Source of the DNA: Chloroflexota bacterium
Lineage (GTDB): Bacteria > Chloroflexota > Anaerolineae > SpSt-600
Reading direction: 5' to 3'
DNA: 5,564 bases
NCBI GenBank assembly: GCA_011041825.1
Contig: DRAO01000064.1
Location: 1-5,564 of the forward strand
Shown here: positions 1 through 5,116 of the stretch, in pieces
Layout of the letters: every line of letters begins with the position of its first letter
How positions within the stretch are numbered: position 1 is the first letter of the stretch
Notes under the pieces: model-generated
Told to the model about the DNA's origin: nothing
Databases searched by the model: none
Seen by the model: only the letters and a program-made list of their open reading frames with translations
Program-made: the position numbers and the translations under genes

Positions 1-513
1 GGCGATGTAGGGCAGATTCCGGTAGATTTCCCCGAAATCCAGCCCATATCCAACCACGAATTTATTGGGAATATCGAACCCCACATAATCGAGAGGCACG
101 TTCACCAGGCGCCTTTCTTTCTTATTAAGGAGGGTGCAAATCCGCAGGGAAGAAGGGTTGCGAGCCCTGAGTATCCTGGTCAGGTAATCGAGGGTAAGAC
201 CGGTGTCTATTATGTCTTCCACGATGAGGACATTACGTCCCGCTATGGGGCTATCCAAATCCTTAAGGATGCGTACCACGCCACTGGTTTCGGTGGCAGC
301 GCCGTAGCTGGAGGTGGCCATAAAATCAATCTCATGGGGGATGCGTATGTGGCGGATTAAATCGGCCAAGAACATAAAAGCCCCTTTAAGCACGCAGATT
401 AGCAGGAGGTCTTTCCCCTCATAATCCTTTGATATCTGCTCCCCTAACTCCTTGATCCTCTTCTGAAGGCGTTCCTCGTCAATGAGGATTTCAGCTATAT
501 CCTTCTCCAACAT
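1..513 (-). CDS. hpt: Hypoxanthine phosphoribosyltransferase (3' end cut by window)
   Basis: Cytosolic purine-salvage enzyme that joins hypoxanthine (and usually guanine) to PRPP, giving IMP/GMP and pyrophosphate. Reading from the ATG at 513 gives 171 residues without a stop. Visible family landmarks are the LKG loop at 42-44, the SSYG loop at 68-71, the PRPP-binding signature EDIIDTG at 99-105, and the C-terminal purine-pocket stretch DYVGFDIPNKFVVGYG at 142-157 followed by the YRNLPYI ending. The family is usually about 175-185 residues, so only a few C-terminal residues and the stop lie beyond the left edge. The start is set by a GGAGG five bases upstream. The gene begins 50 nt after the stop of the threonine synthase fusion gene with no promoter seen between them, so co-transcription with that gene is likely. 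Identification is secure; guanine versus hypoxanthine preference cannot be read from sequence. Confidence 0.96.
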   Translation of the reverse strand, partial: MLEKDIAEILIDEERLQKRIKELGEQISKDYEGKDLLLICVLKGAFMFLADLIRHIRIPHEIDFMATSSYGAATETSGVVRILKDLDSPIAGRNVLIVEDIIDTGLTLDYLTRILRARNPSSLRICTLLNKKERRLVNVPLDYVGFDIPNKFVVGYGLDFGEIYRNLPYIA

Positions 514-518
514 AATTG

Positions 519-523
519 CCTCC
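519..523 (-). promoter_or_regulatory. Ribosome binding site of hpt
   Basis: GGAGG on the minus strand, five bases before the ATG at 513. It fixes the hpt start, since no other in-frame start has a comparable site. Confidence 0.8.
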
Positions 524-546
524 GGCCTCAGGATTACAGGTTGCAG

Positions 547-560
547 GGGGCAATTGCCCC
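547..560. repeat. 14-bp perfect palindrome between the fusion gene and hpt
   Basis: GGGGCAATTGCCCC is perfectly self-complementary and lies three bases past the stop codon of the fusion gene and ahead of the hpt ribosome site. In RNA it can form a five-pair GC stem with an AATT loop. It has no T-run after it on the minus strand, so it is not a normal intrinsic terminator. It could be an intercistronic processing or stability hairpin, or a dyad protein-binding site; the sequence alone does not decide. Confidence 0.5.
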
Positions 561-563
561 GGC

Positions 564-2627
564 TCACCTTTCTGCTAAAGAGCGCTTCGGTGGGCCATCA
601 TACTCGATTTCCCTGTAATCAACCCGCCTGAAAGGTTTTTCCCGTGTAGCTTCTTCATAAGCATGGGCTACAAGCCCTGGCAGGCGGGAGATGATGAAGA
701 AAGCAGAACCCAGCTTCGGGTCAAGCCCCATCTCCAGCATCAAGGCCGCAATAGCCCCATCCACATTGATAGGGATGCGCCGTCCTAACTCTTCTTCCAA
801 AGCCCTTTCTATTTCCAGGGCCAATTCAACGTAACGCCCCCGAAGGCCCAGCTCCTGGGCCTTTTTTATAAGGGCACCCACACGGGGGTCGCTTTTATGG
901 ATGGGGTGACCATAGCCGGGTATCCTCTCCCCCGCCGCCCTTTTCTCCTTCACGTAACGGCGGGCAGCCTCGGTTAAATCAGCGGGGTCGGAATCCATTA
1001 TCTCCTTAAGGGCATAAGCGCAATTTTCTATGGCTCCACCGTGATATTTGCCGATGGTGAGGATGCCTGCCGCCACCGCCTGGGCTAGCGGCACACCGCT
1101 TGAGGCAGCAAAACGGGTGGCGTTAACCGAAGGGGCGAGAAAGCTGTGGTCACAGCAGGAAACGAGGATGGCTTCAATGAGCTTGCCTTCGTTACCCCGG
1201 GGTAACTCGCCTTTAATCAAGAGGTAAAACACATCCCCGAAGGAGAGCTTGTCTATTATCTCAGCGATATCATAGCCCCGTATGCGGATGGTATCAGGCT
1301 CGATGTAGGTCAACGCTGTGCGCCAGAAAGGTTTCTCGGGGGGGCACCCCCTGTGCTCCCCGGCAGGAGGCTTCCGTCCCCTGCACCCCCGCTTAGGGTG
1401 CAGGGCTTTCCTCACGGCTTCCAGAGATGGCGCTATAAATATGGGCTCCCCCGTGGCTTTCATAGCGCTTGCCACGTCCTTAAGCCCATTGCCCGTTACC
1501 AACACCACTACTTTCTCTTCCGGGGACACAATCCCCCTTTCCAAAGCCTTCAGCAGGCCAGCAAGGGGAGCCGCCCCAGCAGGTTCGGCAAAGACGCCCA
1601 TACTCTGGCCTAACATCCGCATAGCTGCCAGGATTTCCTCATCGCTGACGGTGATAAAAGCGCCGTTTGTATCCCGCACAGCCCGCAGGGCCTTTATGCG
1701 GTCACGAGGCAACCCTACCGAGATGGAATCGGCAATGGTGTGAGGTTCTACCGGTTCTACCTCCTCGGTTCCTTTCTTCCAGGCATTATAGAGGGCAGCA
1801 GAACCCTCGGCCTGGACACCCATAAGCCGGGGCATTTTCTCAATCCATCCGAGGGCAGCCAGGTCCCTCAATCCTTTCCCCAGCCCTCCAATGATGCATC
1901 CGTCACCTACGCTTACGAAAATCCAATCGGGAGCATCCCAACCCAATTGTTCGCATATTTCGTAGACCGCTGTCTTCTTACCCTCAGATAGATAGGGGTT
2001 ATAGGCGGTATTACGGATGTACCACCCCTGCTCCTTAGATGCTTCCAAACACAAGTCGAAGGCCTGATCATAGGTGCCATCCACAGCTAGCACGGTGGCC
2101 CCGTAAACCAAAAGCTGGGCAATTTTACCCTGGGGAGCGGTGCGGGGTACGAAGATGATGCTTTTTAAACCCACGCTGGCGGTAATGCCTGCCAGAGATG
2201 AAGCAGCATTGCCGGTGCTGGCCGCTGCTATCACCTCTTTGCCCAATTCCATTGCCTTTACCACCCCTACGGCGCTGGCTCTGTCCTTAAGGGAAGCAGT
2301 GGGTTGGCGTCCTTCATCCTTAACGTATAGATGGGGCATCCCCAGCTTTTGTCCCAGACGTTTAGCATGGTAGAGGGGCGTCCAGCCCACCGTCAGAGGT
2401 GGGACAGGACTATCAGGCTGGACCGGGAGGAGGGGTTTATAACGCCAGATGCTGTGGTCGGGATTACGTGCCAAACTCCTGGGGTTGATGTTCCTGGAGA
2501 TAAGGCGATAATCGTAGATGACATCCAGAATGCCATCATCTCTATGGTCAGGACAGACATAAAGGACCTCATCTACCTCGTATTCCTTGCCACATAGCAC
2601 GCATCTCAGGCCCAGGACGTGGTCCAT
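564..2627 (-). CDS. Threonine synthase fused to a citrate synthase/citryl-CoA lyase-type domain
   Basis: Two enzymes in one frame (residues counted from the ATG at 2630). Residues 10-29 form a zinc-ribbon-like C-x2-C...C-x2-H. Residues 80-410 are a fold-type II PLP enzyme: GWTPL at 82-86, Schiff-base Lys115 in TASLKDR, STGNAAS at 138-144, a glycine-rich VGDG phosphate loop, and a TGNGLKD ending typical of threonine synthase (O-phosphohomoserine to threonine). Residues 411-431 are an Arg/Gly/Pro/Cys-rich linker. Residues 432-688 are a whole citrate-synthase-fold domain with His530 (YHGGA), His575 (PGYGH), Arg583 (DPR), Asp624 (NVDG) and Arg649 (SRLPG), matching the citrate synthase catalytic set. 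Its roughly 257-residue length suits citryl-CoA lyase-type proteins. AGGAGG lies three bases from the ATG at 2630 and six from the ATG at 2627, so the second start is preferred. A consensus promoter lies upstream and hpt follows. Substrates of the second domain are uncertain, as is whether the fused chain stays intact. Confidence 0.9.
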   Translation of the reverse strand: MDHVLGLRCVLCGKEYEVDEVLYVCPDHRDDGILDVIYDYRLISRNINPRSLARNPDHSIWRYKPLLPVQPDSPVPPLTVGWTPLYHAKRLGQKLGMPHLYVKDEGRQPTASLKDRASAVGVVKAMELGKEVIAAASTGNAASSLAGITASVGLKSIIFVPRTAPQGKIAQLLVYGATVLAVDGTYDQAFDLCLEASKEQGWYIRNTAYNPYLSEGKKTAVYEICEQLGWDAPDWIFVSVGDGCIIGGLGKGLRDLAALGWIEKMPRLMGVQAEGSAALYNAWKKGTEEVEPVEPHTIADSISVGLPRDRIKALRAVRDTNGAFITVSDEEILAAMRMLGQSMGVFAEPAGAAPLAGLLKALERGIVSPEEKVVVLVTGNGLKDVASAMKATGEPIFIAPSLEAVRKALHPKRGCRGRKPPAGEHRGCPPEKPFWRTALTYIEPDTIRIRGYDIAEIIDKLSFGDVFYLLIKGELPRGNEGKLIEAILVSCCDHSFLAPSVNATRFAASSGVPLAQAVAAGILTIGKYHGGAIENCAYALKEIMDSDPADLTEAARRYVKEKRAAGERIPGYGHPIHKSDPRVGALIKKAQELGLRGRYVELALEIERALEEELGRRIPINVDGAIAALMLEMGLDPKLGSAFFIISRLPGLVAHAYEEATREKPFRRVDYREIEYDGPPKRSLAER
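1338..1405. repeat. Tandem GC-rich hairpins encoding the interdomain linker
   Basis: Inside the fusion gene the linker DNA holds two hairpins. The right one pairs CCCTGCACCC (1379-1388) with GGGTGCAGGG (1396-1405), ten perfect pairs around a seven-base loop. The left one spans 1340-1361, four plus four pairs with one bulged base around a five-base loop. GGGGGTGC occurs twice as a direct repeat on the coding strand. Base composition (long G and C runs) differs sharply from the flanking catalytic-domain DNA. The 63 bp that encode residues 411-431 (1338-1400) match neither enzyme family. The most economical reading is a palindromic intergenic repeat sitting where two genes once met. No flanking target duplication is visible. 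Confidence 0.7.
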
Positions 2628-2633
2628 CATCAG

Positions 2634-2639
2634 CCTCCT
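2634..2639 (-). promoter_or_regulatory. Ribosome binding site of the fusion gene
   Basis: AGGAGG on the minus strand. It lies three bases before the ATG at 2630 and six before the adjacent ATG at 2627, which favours the second ATG as the true start. Confidence 0.8.
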
Positions 2640-2678
2640 CTTGGGCGATCAGTCAAACCTGCCTTTTACTTTAACTCC

Positions 2679-2706
2679 ATTATAACCAGCGATAAATCTT
2701 TGTCAA
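2679..2706 (-). promoter_or_regulatory. Consensus sigma-70-type promoter for the fusion gene
   Basis: On the minus strand, TTGACA (2706-2701) is followed by a 16-base spacer and TATAAT (2684-2679). Both hexamers match the vegetative consensus exactly. The start of transcription would fall near 2672, leaving a 5' leader of roughly 45 nt before the AGGAGG-preceded start. The -35 hexamer overlaps the stop codon of the DUF2085 gene, so the two units are packed back to front with no spacer. This marks the fusion gene and hpt as a separate, probably well expressed, unit. Confidence 0.8.
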
Positions 2707-3380
2707 CGGGAGGTTGTTGAAAAAGTGTCATTCTCATCTTGTCTGATGAGCGTCCTCCCCAAGTTCGTGGCTGCCGCCTTTCGTATCTCCTCAAAAGCCA
2801 TCTCCAGCCGGGGGTAGGTCAACCACACCAAAGCTATTCCGAAGAGGGCGCCGCTGAAAACCCGCCCCGGGGGAGTGCTCTCCCGCAATCCCATAAGCTG
2901 AGTTATCCCATCTACGGCTATGGGGATGCAAAGCACCAGGAATGAACGGAAGGATAAGGGTTCCAATCGCTTCCTCACAAAGGTGAAAGCTATTCCGGCC
3001 ATCAGGATTGTGAGGTAGATGGCAATATCCCGCTGGCACATTGCCATCTTATACCCCACCTCTTCATTGCCGATGAAACGGCGCCGTTGAATAACTGAAT
3101 CAGCCTGTTCACCTATGAAATTGCGGATTTCATCCAAGGAATAAGTGAGGTGAGGGCCTATGAAGAAAGAGCGCTCTGGCAATTGATGGCAGGCAAAGCT
3201 GTAGAAGAAGTAGATGGCCCTTGCCGGGCGCTCATAATGGTTCCACATAAGGAGAGGGGCTCCAATGGCCGGAAATACATATAAGGCCACTGCCAAGTTT
3301 ACCAATAAAAGCCAATGCTTTGCCAGGTGATAGATGAACAAATTGATGACCCGGATGACTTTCCTTTCCCAAGGTTTCAT
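2703..3380 (-). CDS. DUF2085 family integral membrane protein
   Basis: Predicted inner-membrane protein of 225 residues, function unknown. Hydrophobic segments lie near residues 23-46, 119-135, 146-164 and 174-190. The family hallmarks are present: CHQLPERSFF from Cys64, CQRDIAIY from Cys115, DGITQLMGLRES at 157-168 and RVFSGALFG at 173-181. The conserved Cys-His and Cys motifs suggest a metal or redox role, but none is established. The frame stays open upstream to a TTG at 3452, but codons beyond 3408 lie in the inserted element at 3409-3567 and do not belong to the protein. Of the two remaining ATGs, 3380 gives the natural MKPWERKV start with an AGGA nine bases upstream; 3407, in the target duplication, is the alternative. 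The polar tail after residue 197 is probably cytoplasmic. The gene follows the glycosyltransferase and was probably in its operon before the insertion. Confidence 0.85.
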   Translation of the reverse strand: MKPWERKVIRVINLFIYHLAKHWLLLVNLAVALYVFPAIGAPLLMWNHYERPARAIYFFYSFACHQLPERSFFIGPHLTYSLDEIRNFIGEQADSVIQRRRFIGNEEVGYKMAMCQRDIAIYLTILMAGIAFTFVRKRLEPLSFRSFLVLCIPIAVDGITQLMGLRESTPPGRVFSGALFGIALVWLTYPRLEMAFEEIRKAAATNLGRTLIRQDENDTFSTTSR

Positions 3381-3399
3381 CTTCTTAATTCCTGCTCTA

Positions 3400-3408
3400 A
3401 AGTGCATA
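3400..3408. repeat. Left target-site duplication of the inserted element
   Basis: AAGTGCATA, identical to 3568-3576, directly abuts the left terminal inverted repeat of the element. An exact nine-base direct repeat at both outer edges is the expected scar of transposition. Confidence 0.85.
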
Positions 3409-3420
3409 CGCTCATATTGG
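3409..3420 (+). repeat. Left terminal inverted repeat
   Basis: CGCTCATATTGG, the exact reverse complement of 3556-3567. Complementarity stops precisely at the target duplication on the outer side. Confidence 0.85.
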
Positions 3421-3460
3421 CATAGCCGCCAACAGGAGGGCCGGGAACTCAAAGCTCCCG

Positions 3461-3528
3461 CCTGAGCAGAGAAAGGGCGCTGGAAGCGCCCTGGTTAGCC
3501 CGCTTCCAGCGGGCTTTCACTGCTCAGG
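3461..3528. repeat. Core imperfect palindrome with two alternative folds
   Basis: The 34-base halves 3461-3494 and 3495-3528 are reverse complements at 27 positions, so the whole can fold as one long hairpin. Alternatively each half forms its own hairpin: GGGCGCT/AGCGCCC around GGA (3475-3491) and GCCCGCT/AGCGGGC around TCC (3498-3514), closed by a 9-bp outer stem to give a three-way junction. The mismatches that weaken the long hairpin are exactly the bases that complete the two short ones. Confidence 0.8.
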
Positions 3529-3555
3529 CCGGGGCTTTTAGCCCTGGCCCAGGCT

Positions 3556-3567
3556 CCAATATGAGCG
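3556..3567 (-). repeat. Right terminal inverted repeat
   Basis: CCAATATGAGCG on the plus strand, pairing perfectly with 3409-3420 and immediately followed by the second copy of the nine-base duplication. Confidence 0.85.
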
Positions 3568-3576
3568 AAGTGCATA
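3568..3576. repeat. Right target-site duplication of the inserted element
   Basis: AAGTGCATA, identical to 3400-3408. Deleting the element and one copy reconstructs a gap of about 43 nt between the glycosyltransferase stop and the DUF2085 ATG at 3380. Confidence 0.85.
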
Positions 3577-3591
3577 AATCCCCATCTTGTG

Positions 3592-4749
3592 TTACAATTC
3601 CCTCCATTTCTTCCTCTTCTGCTTAAGCCTGGCTGTTACCATCTCGTACCTCTCCGGCAGGGAGTGGAGAGCCATCTTCACCAACCCCTGCATCCTTTCC
3701 TTAAACCTGCTCACATCGAACCGCAGGGCATTAGCCCTGATGACCTCAGGGTCAAAGGCATCGCTATATCGCATAAATTCCCGCACGGTTTCGGATAAGG
3801 CTTCGGGGGTTTGCTCATAGAAGAAAAGCCCTGTCTCGCATTCTATCACCGTATCCAAGGCGCCTCCGGCGGCATAAGCGATGACAGGCCTTCCGGCGGC
3901 TTGGGCTTCCACCGGTGCAATGCCGAAATCTTCCCGTCCGGGGAAGATGAGGGCCTGGCAACGGGCGTAGAGGCGGGCCAATTCTCCACCGGAGACCCGC
4001 CCCAGGAAGCGCACGTTGGGCTCCGCCATCGCCTCCAGGGCCTTGCGGTCACGCCCTTCCCCCACAATGAGCAGGGGCAGTCCCAAGCGGTTGAAGGCTT
4101 CCACGGCGATGTCTATGCGCTTGTAGGGTATCAGCCGGGAGACTACGAGGAAGTAATCGTCCTGTTCAGGCGAGGGCTGGAAGCGGTCGGTGTAGACAGG
4201 CGGGTAGATGACCTCGCTCTCCCGCTTATAATATTTAGCGATGCGCTTCTTCACCTCTTGCGAAATAGCCACGAAGAAGTCCACTCGGTCGGCGGCTAAC
4301 CTGTCCCAGGTGCGCAAGTAATTGAGAAAAAGCGGAAGCAGCCAGCGGGCCACTCGTCCAAGTCCCTCCCGCCTTATATAACCGTGATAATTCCACACGA
4401 ACCTGGTGGGCGTAAGGCAATAGCAGATGTGGATGGTCTCGGATGGGGTGATGACCCCATGGCAAAACCCGCTCTTGTTGGAGATGACCACATCGTAACC
4501 GGAGAGGTCGAAGCCCTCGAAAGCCAGAGGGTATAATGGTAAGAAAGGCTGGTGGTGGGTTTTGACGAAAGGGAGCTTGTCCATAAACGAGGTGCGGATG
4601 TCCCAGCCCCGGTAGAAATCGGGCATTGCCTGAGGCCAATACATAGAGGTGTAAATGGGGGCCTCTGGGAACATCTCCTTGAGGGCTTCGAGCACTATCT
4701 CGGCACCGCCGTATTGGTTTAGCCAGTCGTGGATTATGGCGACCCTCAT
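3592..4749 (-). CDS. Glycosyltransferase family 4 (GT-B fold, WbaZ-like)
   Basis: Retaining GT-B enzyme of 385 residues that probably adds a hexose or mannose from an NDP-sugar to a cell-surface glycan or lipid-linked acceptor at the inner face of the membrane. The N-terminal acceptor half opens with MRVAIIHDWL and GGAE at 14-17. The donor half has SRLIPYKR at 204-211 (Arg205 and Lys210 being the usual diphosphate contacts), a VGEGRDR loop, and the E-x7-E signature Glu273...Glu281 in EDFGIAPVEAQ, followed by AAGRPVIAYAAGGALD. No signal peptide is seen; a basic Lys/Arg-rich tail (KQKRKKW) may help membrane association. The ATG overlaps the stop of the upstream small gene as ATGA and has only a weak ribosome site, so translational coupling is likely. 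No polysaccharide cluster surrounds it, so donor and acceptor cannot be assigned. Confidence 0.93.
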   Translation of the reverse strand: MRVAIIHDWLNQYGGAEIVLEALKEMFPEAPIYTSMYWPQAMPDFYRGWDIRTSFMDKLPFVKTHHQPFLPLYPLAFEGFDLSGYDVVISNKSGFCHGVITPSETIHICYCLTPTRFVWNYHGYIRREGLGRVARWLLPLFLNYLRTWDRLAADRVDFFVAISQEVKKRIAKYYKRESEVIYPPVYTDRFQPSPEQDDYFLVVSRLIPYKRIDIAVEAFNRLGLPLLIVGEGRDRKALEAMAEPNVRFLGRVSGGELARLYARCQALIFPGREDFGIAPVEAQAAGRPVIAYAAGGALDTVIECETGLFFYEQTPEALSETVREFMRYSDAFDPEVIRANALRFDVSRFKERMQGLVKMALHSLPERYEMVTARLKQKRKKWREL

Positions 4750-5069
4750 TCTTGCACTTCAATCCGCATTCTTTTGAGGTCAAACACTGCCACTTTATCT
4801 ATCAACATCTGCATTCCCAAGGAGTGCACAGCAGGATATCCCACTTTTATGAAGTAAAAAATCTTATCGGGGTATTTCTCACGAGCTTTCAATCCAGCTT
4901 CCAAAGCCGTCCGCCCCAGGAAGATTTCACCGCTTTCCACTTCAATGGCTACAACCTTGCCGCGCTCTGTAGTTTCCAATTCCTTGCGGTATTTGCGATT
5001 GTAAATCTCCCTGGCCCTAGAAGCTAACTTTTCTTTCTCCACAGAACTAAGCACGGTCATCACCTCCAT
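4746..5069 (-). CDS. Small uncharacterised protein, possibly DUF5678-like
   Basis: Protein of up to 107 residues with no signal peptide or membrane segment. Residues 11-32 are a charged, probably helical stretch (EKEKLASRAREIYNRKYRKE). Then come RGKVVAIEVESGEIFLG (36-52), TALEAGLKAREKYPDK (54-69) and FYFIKVGYPAVHSLG (71-85), a pattern I associate with a widespread family of unknown function. The last 22 residues, rich in basic and hydrophobic residues, look like an extra tail. The start is uncertain: GGAGG at 5067-5063 overlaps the ATG at 5069, is too close to the ATG at 5060, but is eight bases from the GTG at 5054, which may be the true start (102 residues). Its stop overlaps the glycosyltransferase start by four bases, so the two are co-translated. 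Small proteins of this kind sometimes pair with a partner gene, but no such partner is evident here. Confidence 0.72.
   Translation of the reverse strand: MEVMTVLSSVEKEKLASRAREIYNRKYRKELETTERGKVVAIEVESGEIFLGRTALEAGLKAREKYPDKIFYFIKVGYPAVHSLGMQMLIDKVAVFDLKRMRIEVQE
5063..5067 (-). promoter_or_regulatory. Shine-Dalgarno-like GGAGG that bears on the small-gene start
   Basis: GGAGG lies inside the first codons read from the ATG at 5069. Its distance of eight bases to the GTG at 5054 is normal, whereas the ATG at 5060 is only two bases away. It therefore argues for a shorter protein than the longest open frame. Confidence 0.5.
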
Positions 5070-5076
5070 CGCTTTG

Positions 5077-5114
5077 TTTTACGTGGCGGCAACTTCCACC
5101 GCCGCCACGTAAAA
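5077..5114. repeat. Perfect 14-bp inverted repeat between the ketobutyrate ligase and small gene
   Basis: TTTTACGTGGCGGC (5077-5090) and GCCGCCACGTAAAA (5101-5114) are exact reverse complements around a ten-base spacer. It begins two bases after the ketobutyrate ligase stop and ends seven bases before the longest small-gene start. In minus-strand RNA the T-run is on the 5' side and the 3' side is A-rich, so the U-tail of an intrinsic terminator is missing. It may protect the 3' end of the ligase message, attenuate the downstream genes, or bind a protein as DNA. Confidence 0.7.
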
Positions 5115-5116
5115 TG

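Larger units (their letters stand above)
3409..3567. mobile_element. 159-bp MITE-like non-autonomous inserted element
   Basis: The element has perfect 12-bp terminal inverted repeats, CGCTCATATTGG at 3409-3420 and CCAATATGAGCG at 3556-3567, bounded exactly by the 9-bp direct repeat AAGTGCATA. It has no coding capacity. The interior is GC-rich and made almost entirely of hairpins: 3442-3460, 3475-3491, 3498-3514 and 3527-3549, with CCTGAGCAG (3461-3469) pairing with CTGCTCAGG (3520-3528) around the middle two. It would need a transposase in trans, and a 9-bp duplication is compatible with several insertion sequence families, so no parent is named. Intact ends and an undecayed duplication suggest a fairly recent insertion. 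It sits between the glycosyltransferase stop and the DUF2085 start and accounts for most of that gap. Confidence 0.85.

Noticed and set aside
1318..1743. Open frame of 141 codons on the plus strand
   Set aside because: It lies wholly opposite the fusion gene, has no family features or ribosome site, and the minus frame carries recognisable catalytic motifs.
2703..2740. Possible insertion-sequence remnant at the DUF2085 3' end (TTTTTCAACAACCTCC on the minus strand)
   Set aside because: It recalls ends of some transposons, but there is no partner inverted repeat or duplication nearby, and the reading frame runs through it normally.
2791..3039. Minus-strand open frame inside the DUF2085 gene
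   Set aside because: Different frame from the CHQ, CQRD and DGITQ motifs that define the real gene.
3409..3567. Intrinsic terminator for the glycosyltransferase gene
   Set aside because: No T-run follows any of the hairpins on the minus strand, and the matched end repeats plus target duplication show it is an inserted element.
3811..4299. Open frame of 162 codons on the plus strand
   Set aside because: Antisense to the conserved donor half of the glycosyltransferase; long only because of GC-rich codon structure.
4235..4783. 182-codon minus-strand open frame overlapping the glycosyltransferase
   Set aside because: Out of frame with the GT4 motifs, Pro/His/Arg-rich shadow sequence with no recognisable domain.
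4752..5027. 91-codon open frame opposite the small gene
   Set aside because: The minus frame has a plausible core family pattern and an ATGA junction to the glycosyltransferase; the plus frame has neither.
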